From Orthonyx spaldingii (Eukaryota > Chordata > Aves > Passeriformes > Orthonychidae): DNA of 64,000 nt. Under the pieces are notes generated by a model. It saw nothing but the letters and a program-made list of their open reading frames with translations. It made no database searches and was not told where the DNA came from. Every line of letters starts with the position of its first letter. Position 1 is the first letter of the stretch. Position numbers and translations under genes: made by a program. Location of the stretch: contig VZTJ01003242.1 in NCBI GenBank assembly GCA_013397795.1, forward strand, positions 2,014,292-2,078,291, in the 5' to 3' direction. Below are positions 26,493-40,445 of this stretch, piece after piece.

Positions 26493-27590
26493 ATTCACCA
26501 ACTCACTACATAATTTGAATAAATGGGAAAAGAGATGACTCCTGAGAGTAGCACTGGCAGCCAAAAGAATTATACTGATGGACTGGAAAAGCAAAGCCAT
26601 GCCATGTATTGATTTATGGACTATTGCCCTTCTGGATATAGCTAAATGTGAAAGAACTCCCTTTATTCATCCTAATAAAATGGACATAAATGCTCTCAGA
26701 CAAAAACTGCTGTTGGAGTTTTATGGTGAATAGCTGGCATGTGGAATGGTCTTCTTTCACTTGCCCATCACACGTGCTCTGTTGGCTGGTGAAGTTTGAG
26801 ACACAGAAAACAACAGAGACTTTTTCTAGAGTTGCTTCGTTTGTTTGAGTCTTTTTTTCCCCACTCAATATGTTTTCCTTTGTCTTTTTGTTGTTTTGGT
26901 TTTTTTTCCTTTCTTCTGAAACCTCCTGACATAAATCAGAACTTAAGATAGTATATTATCAGTTAATAGTTGTGGTTCTATGATGGTCAAGTTCCAGCGC
27001 TTTGGAGACAAGTTTTTTTTTTTCTGGCTTAGAAATTCTAGACAATGCTAAAGGAGCATGAACATAGCACATTACTAATCCTGTCCCCTCTGTGACAGGG
27101 TTATGACTGTGATCTCCCTGTCTTATCTGCCAAAACTGGGTTGATACACGTCACACTCGATATGAGAAGACCCCTACAAACCAGCTCTCACTCCCTCAGC
27201 CAAACCAATGCTATCCCTCAGGCCTTGTTTATCTTTAGACAACCCTCTGAAGATTTTCTGCTTTCTGCAAGTTCGTTTCCATCAAGATAAGTAATATGGG
27301 GAGCCCTACTGCATCCTGGCTGCTGCCAGAATTTTTAATGCTATATTGATTAAACTGCTATGAGTGGGATGAAATTATGTGGTATTAGTTGTGTTGGCAA
27401 CTGGTTTACCTCTGGGATCCTCACGTTGCTAGTGCTGGTGGAGCTAAGCCAGAATTAGGAACACTGGGAAATTAAAAAAAAAAATTAAGCTGTTATGTAG
27501 ACGTGACCTTGGTAGTTGAAACTTAATGTCACAAGATGAATAGACCTTTTAGAGTTTGGGACACCGCTGTGTGCAGTGACAGGCACTGGT

Positions 27591-28340
27591 CTATCTTCCC
27601 AGCAGAAAGGAAGGAGCCCTGCCTAGGAAGCCCTGAATCAGAGCTTGCACCAAGCACAGCTGAGAGTCAAGAAGAAAACCAAGCTGTTTTCTGCAGCTTT
27701 TGAAGAGCCAGTGAAATAAAATGAGAGAATGAGATAGATTCTGGGATGTACAGGTAAGTAGCTTTGTCCTGTTGTCATGCCCCTTCCTAAAACATCCCCC
27801 CATCTGTTGTGAGAGACAATGGCTCTTTATCCACCCCTTGCCACTCTGCAGTGAGACTCCTGCACCCAAGGGACCAAGGGAAAGTGAGTCAACCTGCTCC
27901 TGCAGGCTGCCTCTAGACCTGGCAAAAGGTCTCCAGAGAAGCTCTGGGCTCAGAAAAAACTCAGTCCCTGGAAAAAGAAGCAAACACACTGGTCTTGCTG
28001 TGACTGTGATGACAAGACTACCTATGAAGTGCCTAAACATTCCTGAGGTGTAGTCCATACATGATTGCCCATTCTCTCCTGAAATGGTTTTGTGTTCACT
28101 ATACGTGCAGAGTTTATCACTGCTATCTAGATGAACCTGAAAAAGAGTTGCTACTGCCATGGTGGACGGTAGTGATACAAAAACACATGGCCATCCAGGA
28201 TTGCTGGACAACACAGCCTTCCACCCTCCTTGAGATATAATGGGTCCAGTCAGCTTCAGACAGTGACCGCAGGGCTTACAACAGAAGCACGTTTTCTGAG
28301 GAGGGCTTCCCCAGGGCTCTCTGCAAAATGCAGGTGACAA
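27591..28340 (-). other. long unrecognised open frame (249 codons; 189 from first ATG)
   Basis: This is the longest uninterrupted frame in the window. The upstream end begins with TTG; the first ATG is at 28160-28158 (MAVATLFQV), giving 189 residues. The protein is Ser/Leu/Cys-rich, with no domain, signal peptide or zinc-finger spacing that I recognise, and the composition does not look like a conserved exon. The plus strand carries a good splice-donor-like CAGGTAAGT at 27752-27760, so any transcript might run the other way. At this GC content a frame of this size is uncommon but possible by chance. I call no gene. Confidence 0.2.
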
Positions 28341-31300
28341 TTATCACTGTATTCCAGACTAATTAATGTCGCTAATGATATGACTTACTTCTAGGGCTAC
28401 AATACTTGACTTGTGTGAAGATAGAAAGAACATGGTAAGTTTGTTAAAATTAAACTGAGCATAGATTAACAATGCAATTTGTAAATATTGAACAAACTTT
28501 AAGCTTCAGTCACACTGAAGAGAGAAAGGCTTTGCACTGAGGCTTTTATAAGTAGAAAAGGGAGAGAATTGCATGATGACAAATACTTCCTACATTATTA
28601 CTTCTTCTATTGCAACATAATTTCAAAATTTCAAGAAAAATGTACCAACTGTGCTTTATAGATCACAGAGAGGGAAAAGTCTAACATTTTTAATTTCTGT
28701 GTTGACAAAACCAACCTCGAAAATATCTGCGACTAGATGGTTCCAGAATTTAGTGTGATATTGCAAAACCTGTTACGTCCAAGTCATTGGCTGAAGTTGA
28801 GCCTGAATGGCTGATGAAATGACTGAAAATTATCGTCAGCTGAGAGGTCTTCAGTGGCCTGTGACAATTGCAGTCTGTGATGTAGAACGGTGGCTGCCAT
28901 TTTAAGTATACACACTACACTCAGGATAGGACACCAAAAAAGCAAAAAACCACAAACAAATAAACAAACCCCACATCATTAAAAATTCTTTTTGACTGTA
29001 GGAGGGATGGATTGGAGCAGATGAAAGATGGAGTTGGGGTCACAGCATTGGAGTTAACATCTTCCTTTCATCAAATGTGCCACAGTGTTGTAAAAAACAC
29101 TTCAAGAAATCAGAAGCAGTATATGCTTTGGCAGAATAGTTCACAAGGCATTGCAAGAAGTACATTATGAATCTTGTAGTGGCTTAAGTCTGTCTAAGTT
29201 GTTTCTCAGGTAAAAGTTGGCCCGGCCCGCTCCTGGTACTTTGCTTATAATCTGAACTGATGACAATAAAGCTGAAGAGTTTCAGTGGAGGTGATTGCAG
29301 AATGCTTCCATCTATCAGCCCTGATGCCCAAGTAAGCAAAAGATATGCTGTTGTTTCGCTTCCTGTTCATATATTGGAGGTAAATACAAGAACTTATCCT
29401 CAATATGTCTGAATATGTCTTGTTTTCATGCCGCTATGCCTATGTGGAACTTAACAATGATGGAGCAGAATCATTACAGTGTCATCGATTCCTTACAGCA
29501 TAAGAGCTTTTGGAAGTCAGATTACTTTCAGAGCTATACACTCAGGGTAATCATCTCTGCCACTTCCTGCATCAGAGCAGTGTTGTGAGATCTTGTTTTA
29601 AAAATCTCTTCTCCTTCAAACCTTCTGCAAACAAAACTGTGTTTTCCCCTCCTGTTTGGGGATGGTGCACAGGCTGACCCCATTACAGCCCTGTGCCAAT
29701 CACACAATAAAAATACCCCTGAAATGTGAAGCTGCAAATCCAGAGGGAATCCCCTTCCCTGGACTACTCATCTCCTTCAGTACAAGCTTTGCCGAGCTCT
29801 TATTCAGCAGATGGTGTGGAGAGATAGCCTCCAAAACCACAGAGACAAACATTTGATTTGGATGAGTACATTAAGGATTACTCACTTCTCCCCTCAAATT
29901 ATCTGTGTTTTGCAGAGAGAACAAAGAGGATCATCCCCTCTCTAATAAAAGTGTTTTCCAGCCATTGAGGCTGAGTCTTGAGGGCATGGTTCAAGCTGGT
30001 GGAGCCTAAGCCCAGTGCCTCTGGAAGGCAAGCTGTCGGTCAACTGGCAATTGCCAGGACAGAGCAGAAATGAGAGTGGGTACTGTGAGTGGAGCAGGGT
30101 GTCAGCTCTGCCTTCCTTCCCTGGGCAGCACTGGCCTGTGCTCTGGTTCTGTAAATGGTCACAGTGCATGCTAAGGAGGGCTGGATATGCAAGGCTGGTC
30201 ATTTGGGGAAAAGTGTCAGGGAGGCCCATCACCTACTCTGGGCACTCTGTGCATGTGCATACACATCTGTGTGCCTTCAGACTGGCCTGTATTTAAGATT
30301 TATCTCAATGCTGACAGCTCACAAATGTACTTGTCTGTTTTCCCCATGGGTCTTTGTACCTGTCTTTCTGGTAGATTACTGTCATTAGATTAAACATATT
30401 GATAAAAACAAGCTATTCTAGGTTTTCTTCCTGCCTCTGCCTTCCTCTCCTTCTGTTGCCCCCACTACTCTTCATGCCATAACAAGACCATTTCCAAAAC
30501 CTCTTTTATTTCTCCTAGACTTCAAGCTTCTCAAAAACACTTTCTGTCACTCTCTGCAGAAATTATGTTACTTTCTTTATGATAACGGGTTCTTTTCAAT
30601 AACCACATCCCTCCTATCCACCACCCCTTGGTTTGTTTCCTCTCTGCGGCCTGTATCCAGTTCATTTCCTTCAAAACCTAGTCACCAATATTACCTTGTT
30701 TAGCACTCCTTTAGACTATGTTACTGTTTTATCTCACAGTCATGTTTCTCCATAGTACCTGTGAGCACAACAAATTCCAGTTTTTCATGCCTGCCTTCCT
30801 CCATGCAGGAATACACTCCTTATTTCCTTTCATAATGCCTCCCTTGGTGTAGTTTGTAGGCCTGCAATGTTGTTTCTTCATTCCTATGCTTCTTCTCATG
30901 CTCCTGGTCTATGCAGAGGATGCATGTTCCATGTGCAAATTATAACTTGTATCCTTGCATTGGCTTTTCCTTTTTAAGGTGTACAAAACTCATAAATTCA
31001 CACTCTGTTTCAACATCATAAAGGAAGGAATGAAAGAAAATGTTCTATTAGTTTTTCATGTAGACTGCTCCAAACTCATGTGCTACTACTGATCTTTCAA
31101 ATTTCTTTGGGATAGAAGCTACCTTTATTTTTGCCATCTAGTGTTCCACAGAAGCTGCTAGGTGGAAATAAAAGATGGCAAAATTTATGATATTTATCTT
31201 TCCATTTTACTAATGATGTTCTTACCCCTTCTACATGCAGCATTGAATGTAATAGGCAAGCACTAGTACTATAACAGTATTTAATATAAGGAATGCTTTG

Positions 31301-34300
31301 CTCCCAAATATAGGACTCATGAACATGAAGCTGAGAGTGCAACAGATAATAAATTAACTGTGAATATTAATCCAGTGTTCCCTTTGTAATCAGAAGGTTT
31401 CATCACTGCCCCATTTGCTTTACAATCATGACAAGTAGTGAAATATATGCAAGGCAAAAATGAAGCAGGGTTTTTTTAACAGTCTATGCATTATCACTAC
31501 GTCATTGATTTTTCAGTGTTTTAGCAGATACAGCACAACTGGATTAACTAGGTAGGGAACCTTTCGCTCTTAGGTCACCAGTTCATGTCTGAGACAGGTT
31601 GGTACTGACCGGAGGTCAGTTTGGCATTATAATTTTAATAAAGAGCAAGTGAGAGAGGCCTTCAACAGGCATAAAACAATGTTTTCACTTTCTTAGGCTG
31701 CCCATGGCATACACAACTAGATCAACTTTGTTGCCTGCCAAAGTCAAACTGATAGAGAGTTAGACGGTCATCTAGTTGATGCCAGATGTCTGGCTGTGTA
31801 ACTTTCTGGCACTAAGCATTATATAGAGACAGATCTATGGATTGGATCAATTAGCATTACACTTACCATCTGACAACTGTTTGGTCGCCTTCGCCCAGTT
31901 CCTAGAGGACAGGTGTTTGCATCACAGAAATCACCATCACAATTGGTACGACTAATTGATACGGTTGTTGGCAGTCACAGCAGAGAGGAAAAGGGCTGAA
32001 TTAGCACCAAGACCAAAGCACTGTTTCACCCCTAGAGAAGGCCTCTTCAGCTCAGGATGTCCAGGGCGTTTGGAGGATGCCTTTCTGTCATTGCATGTGT
32101 TGTGCTGGGCAGAATCTGTTCTGTTTTCAGGTCCAGTAAAATTACCAAGTACTAAATTCAGTGAGGTTTCCTGGGTACAAGAGAGAGAAGGGGGAGGGGG
32201 GCGAGTGTTAGATATCTTAAAAAAGATCTTCTCAATGATTTTTTTTTTTTTTTTTTTTTTTTCCTTTTTCCACTATCTTTTGANCACCAGTATCTTCTGA
32301 GGTTTCTTTTGTCTGGAGAAAAAAACAAAGAGATAAAATGAGTGTGGAGATCTTAGCAGTATGAGTGTCATGCACAACTTTGAGGGAAAAATTAAAAAGT
32401 ACACTGCAGAAATACTCTAGCATTTACAGTAACTTTAGTGCTCCCTTATTTCTTCTGTTTTACATTCCAGACAGTCATGTAAAGAGCTTCACAGGTATAT
32501 TCTCTCGTGGAGCTTGTGGGTATACTTGGTGATTAGACAAATGGGGTTCTGCTTTGGCAAATGTCCATTGCTTTCCCCATCTGATTTACAGAATATGCTA
32601 TAAAATGCAAAGGAAGGCAATAAACCTCCCATCTGCAGCTGAGATTTCCACTTTGCCAAAGACCCTTTTGCTATCAGCACCTTTAACTATGACTTTCAAA
32701 GAAGAGAGAGGTGTAATTTTTTCTGTGGAAGATATTTTAGTACATTCACTATCAGCAGCATCCCACCCTTATGTGAATTGATTTTGAATGTTAATCTAAG
32801 AACGGGAAAGCCAATAATTGTGTAAAATATAAATAGATATTTGGGCCATTATTTTATCTAAAAGAGAAGGCAAGAATTTCAAGCGCTTTCATATTCTTTT
32901 TGCACTCCAGAACAATTCTACCTTTTTATGGTCTATATGTCAACTGTGCTTTATTGATTTTTAATACTTTCAGCAGATGCAGCAATAATACAGCCAATCA
33001 TGCAAATACTTGAAGTGAGAAGTGCAATTAGAAGACACCAAACACTTTGCAAACAGGGTCACAGGGAAAAAAAACTTGTTTCAGTACTGGGATTTTCTGG
33101 TCTTGGCTTTGTATTCTTCAGAGGTTAGCAAAACCGAGAGGAATTCTACTCTCCTATTTCCAATATTAAAGGATTAAAGAAGAACAGACATGAGTCAAAG
33201 GTATTTGCCCCCAAAAAGCCCATACATAGCAAACAGTTGCTGCAACAGAGAGTGTTCATTGACTGTAGCCTTAATTTGAAAGGTATCATTATCATTAATT
33301 TTGACAAGTAGCCTCTCCCTAGGGAACCCAAGCCTGAGCCATTCAGGCTTTTCCTTCAGTCCAGATAAGTAATCCCTATCCGTGTGAAAGAGCCCAAATG
33401 CGTTTTCTTTCACCTAAGGAGAAGATCAAAACAGCTGCTTTCAGGTTGATGACTGACTACAGTAAACAATCTGGAAACAGCAAATAAAACATAAACCTTT
33501 GCAAAAACAAAGAGAAACAATGTGCCCGGGTTGCTGCTAGCAAAATGACTCATCCCACTGCTTCCCATCAGGCTTGCCAGGGCACTTCCACCTCCCACCA
33601 CGCGGCACCTATGGACCTGAACTGAGACATTTCCTTCCCTGCTCTGTGGCTATACAAGTGTTACTCATTGGAGTGGTTCCAGAAGGCTCACATGGGTACA
33701 AAAGTCAGCTGCTGATCTTTCCTTCTCCTCCTGCCTGCCAGGGATCTTACCTTCTCTTACCAAGGGACAAGTTAATTCAGACTCAACAATGCAATGTCTC
33801 CTCTTGAATAATTCCCTGTTGTAGGCATTTTTAATTCTGGCAGCAGAGTGTCCTCTTCCCCTTTCAAATTTAATTTCCTTTATTCCAAGAAAAAGCCCTC
33901 AATATTCCAGTTTTTCTTAATTCAGTGGAGTGAAGCTAAATGAGAAGTTCTTATTCTGTATCATGGGGGTAATCACTAAGTTGCTCTGAAAAATGCTCAG
34001 TAAATCTATTTCTGTCATTTTTTCTTGAAGTAAAAACCCAGCTAAGCTATGAGTTGTGAATTTACCTGTTTCCAAAATTTTTATTATATTTTTATTATAA
34101 TGTACACTGTAGTTTATTTTTTTTCCTCCAGATAAATTATTCAGATTAAGAGAGAGTAATTGTAACAACCATGTCCCCATAGCTAAGAAAGCTTTCTTTA
34201 CTTTCTATAAATTCAATACTAAGAACCTGTCCCAGCTGACAGGTACTGTTCATCTGTGGATGCAAGACAAAATGAAATAGTTCAATTTCTGATTGCTGGT

Positions 34301-37160
34301 ACTGGACTAGACCCAGCAAATGCCTTCCTTGGGTCCAACTTTGAAATCTGAATTCCAGGATGCCAGTCGCCAAGCATCTCCCATGCATGCAGGTCTGCCC
34401 ACAGAGTGCTTGCCATGAAGCTGTGCTGCTGCCTGGGCTCAGGTCTTCCTTTATTTCACTAATTTCCATCCCTCACCCCACAGACAGCAAGGTGCATCTG
34501 TCTTCTGAACTGCAAGGGAGTGGGTGGCAAGAGGATTTCCTCCAGCTCCTCCTTGTTCTGAAAGATTGAATGCTCCCCCTGTGGTGATTTCCTGGTTAAC
34601 AATCCCAGAACTGCTAGACAAGCATATAACAAGGCATCACAGAGCTAACAAAAATCTGCTTTTTCCTATGGACACCTGTGGGGAGAAACTTCTTACCCCT
34701 CAGGCAAAATTCTGGTAAGTGAGAGCACCCTCTGCTGGGAAATCTCTCTTGTCCTTGTCCTTACAGAGCAGTGCCTTTTTTCTTTCTAACATATACTGTA
34801 TTTACAGAAAAATACTCCTTGTCACTATTTCCTAAAGCAATCAATTATTTATCCCCAAACTTTTTTCCTTATTCTCTGTTGCATTTTATATGATGATAAG
34901 ATACCTGTCGTCTATGACAGCTTCTTACTGTGAGAAAAGAAAATGAAGCTGAATGAGGGACAGACTGGCCTCCAGAAAACACAACTCTGCCTTGGAAGAG
35001 AACAAAAATACCTCACCCATTGGCCATATCCTTTCTTCTCTGGTGATACAACTTTTCATCCACATGTTCTTGGTTTCTGAGGAATTTCTGCCTTTACCAT
35101 GATCAAGGGACAAATCATGTACTCCTTATTCAAGTGACCACTTGCAACTCATATGAGAGATAAATTCTCTTTTTCTCTTACATTTTAAGCCACTATGCTA
35201 CCTTACTGTTGCATTATTTTGTTTTGACTGACTTCTCCATATGCCCCAGGTTTGCAAAATACTGTGGATCATTTGTATCTCTCCAGAGCCTCCTTCTTTC
35301 AAAAAGCCTCCTTCCCAGTGATATAAGGCATAGAAAACCAATGTTTAACTGGGTCAACAACTTGCAAATTTATTCAGTGATGCGGACAAAGAGAAAATGA
35401 CAAATGACATGAGTAAGTCCTGACTAATTTCCAGTCAAATCAATGTTATTGAACATATCAGGAGAATAGTGTCATTTGCACCTCTTTTTTATTCTTTACA
35501 ATTGTGGACAGCTGGTAGAGGTATTGCATGTTTAGGTCATGTACTCATCACAAACCATGTGAAACTGACCATGACACAAGGCTACAGGGTCTGCTCCCCC
35601 CTGCCTGGTCCTGAGTCTGAAGCTGGCCACTTTGTGGAAAAAGGGTGTGTTCCGTATTAAGACCAGGAGGTATGGTATGTCTCATGCAATTCTCATCCAG
35701 AAACAATCACAAATCTACCCCAAAGTAAATATACATTGTGTGAAGTCCTCTCCATGCCTTGGCTGTATTCTGGATCTGCGCTGCCAGGACTAAGAAACAA
35801 CTGCAGGGAGTATGGGTAGCACACAGCCTCTGGGTTTGTAGGCAGAAATGTCTGACCTCTGGCAGATCTCTTGAGATATCCTGGTTCCCAGATCCCAACC
35901 GCCTTGCTTGTTCCAAGAGGAATAGGGGCGGGCAAGAGATAAATATACACTTAATGCCTTCCTGATGGAACTGTCTGTAGAAAATTCCTCGAGGGAGTTT
36001 CCTGTCCTTTTTTGCTAGTTGTTGTGAGTAGGGAATGAATTGACCCATTGGTAGAGTTATTAGAAATTTTTTCATCCAGAAAACTTAAATTAATACAGTA
36101 AAGCTATTTACAGGCTGTCCCACTGTCTTAAAATAATATTGCAAATAAAAGAAGTATTAAAATAACAATCAGCCAGAAAGGGAATGAAATTGAACCAACA
36201 ACATTGTTTATGAACAGCAGTGGGTCTCAGACAAGGCTGAAACTTTTCTCTCAAGGTGCAGCAGATACAGAGTATTAGTTTGCTTCCATTTAATGCTTTT
36301 CCCAGTTCTAAGGGGAAAAAAATCACAAGCCTTCTCCCGACACATCTGAGTCCAGCATAGGCCCCAATACTGGCCTGTGCAGTGTTGTAGGAGAGCTATA
36401 ACTATTGTACTCTTGTAACAGAAATTCTGCCTTGCTCCCCCAGCACAGATGCAAACACATCAGATATTAAACCTGGGAGGATGGAGGATAATGCTGATGC
36501 CCTGCATTGCAGGCTTCCTTTGATGGCTCCAGGGGATATAGAGGTATTTGGCCGTTTCCTCTCCAGAGGCATCTGGTTTAGTCAGGTGGTTCACAGTGCA
36601 CATGGTCACATTTATTGTTTGGTTCATTCTCCATTGTGCTTCCTCCCCCTCCCCAACATTTTATCTCTCCTGGCCTTTCCCAAGGACTTTTACACAGAAC
36701 TGAAATATTTGTTTATTTCTGGCATTTCCATCTGGTGTTAAGAGGATGAGAAGCAGGCTAATGTCACTGACACTCCCTGACCGTCAGAAGGACTTACAGC
36801 ATCTCACAGATCTGGGGTTTTATGTGTCTCCCCACCTCTAACGCGTTATCAAACATAAGTGCTACAAGATCCTGTGCAAGTCCTGGTAAATATTCCCTTG
36901 TAAAGGCACCATTTGTTTCACCAAGGCCCAGCATTTTAAAAATCACATTCATCCATTGTCACAACATATTCTGCAGACCTAGAATGTTATAAATGAAAAA
37001 AATAAAGCAGAGCTTAATCCTAAAAGACGGTTAAGTTCTCAGGAAAGCCCTACTTCTTAAGTGGCTGAGCTGAACAGAGCCACAGATGGGTTATAATTTT
37101 AGGTTGTCTGAATGCTATTTTTTTTCACTTCTATCTAATGGTCTTCCTGTTACCTGCTTT
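28341..37160. other. unique non-coding sequence
   Basis: No exon, RNA gene or transposon was recognised. 30415-30920 is markedly pyrimidine-rich on the plus strand. A 24-base T run at 32239-32262 and a single N at 32284 mark a low-quality spot. Confidence 0.5.
32239..32262. repeat. T homopolymer
   Basis: Twenty-four T in a row, followed after a short spacer by one undetermined base at 32284. The homopolymer length is probably imprecise. On the minus strand it could be the poly(A) tail of a retroposed sequence, but no such body is evident to its left. Confidence 0.9.
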
Positions 37161-37640
37161 ACAAAATCACAAAATCACAAAATTGCTAGGGTTGGAAAAG
37201 ATCTCTGGAGATCACCTAGTCCAGCCCTGCTGCCAAGGCAGGGTCACCTAGAGCAGGTTACATGGGAATGTATCCAGGTGAGTTTTGAATGTCTGCAGAG
37301 GGGGAGAATCCTTTACCTCTCTGGGCAGCCTGTTCCAGTGCTCTGCCAGCCTCAACATAAAGACGTTCTAACTCATTTTGAGGTGAAACTTCTTGTGTTT
37401 TAGTTTATGGCCACTGCTCCTTGTCCTATCACTGGGCACCACCAAAAAGAGTCTGGCACCGTTGTCTTGACACCCACCTTTGAGATATTTATAAGCATTA
37501 ATGAGAACTCCTCTCAGTCTTCACTTCTCTAGACTAAACAGGCCCAACCTCTTCCCATAAGAGAGGTACTCCAGATCCCTAATCATCTTTGTGGCCTCTG
37601 CTGGACCCTCTCCAGTAGCTCGTTTTCTTTCTTTATTACT
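37161..37640 (-). mobile_element. CR1 LINE, 5'-truncated 3' end
   Basis: Read on the plus strand this is the reverse complement of a CR1 tail. It begins with three units of ACAAAATC/T (the 3'-terminal 8-bp repeat of CR1), then continues with the conserved blocks GGGTTGGAAAAGATCTCT, AGTCCAGCCCTGCTGCC, GGCAGCCTGTTCCAGTGCTC and CCACTGCTCCTTGTCCTATC, and ends near the segment about Y-CTGGACCCTCTCCAG. Only 3' UTR and the very end of ORF2 remain, as usual for CR1, which is nearly always 5'-truncated. The copy is moderately diverged. CR1 is the dominant avian retroposon, and this copy is strong evidence for a bird. The left end is sharp; the right end is approximate. Confidence 0.93.
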
Positions 37641-40080
37641 GTGTTAGATGAATCTCTATTTCATATCCTATTCAAAATAATCTCAAGTATTTCTGCACTG
37701 TTTTTACTTTCACCTTCAGTAGTGCCAGGTAATGGTTAAAAGACCTTCACAGTCCCGAGTTTAGGTTCAAACTTCATTGAAGCCTTGATTACAACTAGAG
37801 GTCACCTGTGCAGGCCCCAAGGAAGTGCATTCTCCAATGACTACACTTACAGGAGTCTTTAGCTGAGATGGCAGTAGCAGAGGTGTTGGCCTGATGCTTT
37901 AATTCCAACACAGATTCTTTCTTACTCTACTTGTAAAACATTGTTTTACAAAAGAATGTTTTGGAGATGCACTGGACATATGCTGGAGATCAATTCTGTG
38001 TCACTGAGCATCTGTTTCTCCAGCCTGCATGGAAGGCACCAACTTTTAATTCTCAGGTAAGTCAGATGTTACAAGAAGCACCTGGAGATCAGCACATTCA
38101 TAGTCTTCCTCTGTAGGACCACACCAAAGTTTTTATGTTTAAATCAAGAATTCCTCCAGATGTGAGCAGTTCCCATCCATACAGAGCTTCATCTCACAAA
38201 AGTTTGTTTCATATGGCAAGATATCCTTGGCAGCTGGTCAGAATTTACTAGAAAATCTCTGTTATACTGTCTCTGAAAAGACCATGAAAACACCTTTTTT
38301 TATTAAGATTTGAATAGATTAGGATATCTTAGAAATTTTCTTCTCAACATAGGTACCTGTACAGAATAAATGAAATATATTGCCTATAATTTTCTATAAA
38401 CCAGTAACTGACATCCAGGGGGAAAGGTAACACAAAAAACACTTGGCAGAGTTGGCAGAATTAAGAACATATAGAGTGCCTCCACTTCACTACTTAAAAT
38501 AGTATTTTGTTAAATACTTAGGGCCCAGGAAGTTTGTATCTAGATGAATATGGTTATGTACTGTCTGTGTGTCAGTAGACACCCTCAGATCTTACAGAAG
38601 ATGGCTTGCAAGGTCCAGCTCACCCAGAAATGCTGAGAATGTTTAGCGTTAATACAGAAATGTTAAATGATCCTTTGTCTGAAGCCAGGCTGAGGAAGAG
38701 AATGTTGGTTAGTGATAAGCATGCAAGAATATCAGTCCTGGTGGCAAATCACTTCTACCAGTGAGTCACCACGGCTGGGGCTTGTTCCTTCCTGGGGGCA
38801 TGTCCTTTCTGCCCTTTCTCAGACAAATCTGAAGCAGACTTAAGCTTCACTCCTTACAATATTTTCTTCCATTTGCTCAAAAGTTACTTTTTTCCCCTCA
38901 AACTTTCTGGCAACCAAGAACTCCTTAGAATAGCAGAGGGAAATGTAAGAGAAAAATGGGCCGGCAAGGTTACATCAGCTCTTAAATTCTTCCAAAAATT
39001 GAATTCAAAAAACAATAGTGAGTTAGTTGCCAAGCATGGGTTCAGAATGACTGTAAATAAAAGGGAACCTATGCTGTAAAGGGATACATTTGGGATACGT
39101 GGCATTTTGTAGTTGAAATATTAGACTACTGCACAGTAGTACTGTACAGTAATTACATTTACCCTTTCTCTTTACATTTCCTTCTGCTAACGGAATACAG
39201 CATATACAAATTTTTGTTGGAGAAAGTGTAAAGCAATATCTCCCTTTGGCTGAGAAAAATCTCATCTAAGTTAAAGAGATCACAGTTTGATCACCGATTT
39301 AATCATTTAACAGTAGACCTTTGTACAAGAAGATGATTATATAGGAAGTAAAGAAAGGTGTCAGTGGCTTGAGGCTACTGAATAAGTAGAACCACTAGTT
39401 GCATTATTAAAAGAAGTTGTGTCTCTAATTTTTTCCTGCGGCATGTAAAACCAAAAGATAACTCTCAAATGTCAAAATGCCAGTGTTAGTAAATGTAGTG
39501 CAGGAGACAAAATTCCCAGTGCTACTACAGGTAAAACAAATTTTAAGGAGGATTCTAGAACATTTGTAATGATGGAATACAACCTTAGGCAATATAAATT
39601 CATAATCTCTCAGGACGAATGGCCTTTAAAAATGCAACAGATTACCCAGTTCACCACTGAAAGAGGATTTGCTCTGGCATCCTTACAATGCCTATAATAC
39701 ACACTACAGAACTTCCCATTAACATGATTGTAGCATTATCTTTGAATTTTTCATCCAAACCTGATAAACTGTCAATAAAGTCATGATAATAATAACCTCT
39801 CCATTAGCTTGAGTGTCTAAGTCCCTTTCAGTCCTTCTGCTTCCTGCATCCCCCACTGCCTCTCCAGGTAGAGGGTTTGTGCAAGCCAGGCAGAGCAGAG
39901 CAGCTGGGGAGTTGCCTCAGTCAGGTGCACAGGAATTTTTCTGCTGTTACTCAATTGTGCACAAAACAGTGTGTCTGGCTCTGCACTCTCATCCCTCTGG
40001 TGACTCTGTCCCTCCTGAGAGGATTGGTGATGATGGGATGGAAGTGGGGAGGGGGGCAGAGCTGATGTATGGGTCAGAAG
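37641..40080. other. unique non-coding sequence between two CR1 copies
   Basis: No exon or repeat was recognised. A small structure at 39125-39150 combines a 7-bp stem with a 2-base loop (ACTACTG/CAGTAGT) and an adjacent perfect 10-bp palindrome ACTGTACAGT. Open frames of 73 to 80 codons are background. Confidence 0.5.
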
Positions 40081-40445
40081 TCACAGAATCACAGAATGTG
40101 CCGAGTTGGAAGGCACCCACAAGGATCATCAAGTCCAGCTCGTAGCCCTGCACAACATCATCCCCAAGAGTCATACTATGTGCCCGAGAGAATTGTTCAA
40201 ACACTTCTTGAACTCTGTCAGGCTGGGGCTGGGACTATTTCTCTGGGGAGCCTGCTTCAGTGCCCAGCCACCCTCTGGGTGAAGAACCTTTCACTAACAT
40301 CCAATCTAAACCTTCCCTGTCACAACTTCAGTCCTTTCCCTCGAGTGGAATGGGCACCACAGAGAAGAGATCAGTGCCTGCCCCTCCTCTTCCCCTCACA
40401 AGAATGTTGTAGATTGTAATGTCTCCGCTCAGTCTCATCTCCTGG

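Larger units (their letters stand above)
20431..27590. other. unique non-coding sequence
   Basis: No repeat family or exon was recognised. The part near 20440-20560 is locally GC-rich. 23330-23780 is pyrimidine-rich on the plus strand. A frame at 23033-23275 has a Gly/Ala-rich patch (GYTPGGGGGPAAASPG), but nothing around it supports a gene. Small repeats are listed separately. Confidence 0.5.

Noticed and set aside
28808..28880. GCTGATGAAATG ... CTGA arrangement considered as a C/D-box snoRNA
   Set aside because: No terminal stem and no proper C'/D' boxes at the needed spacing.
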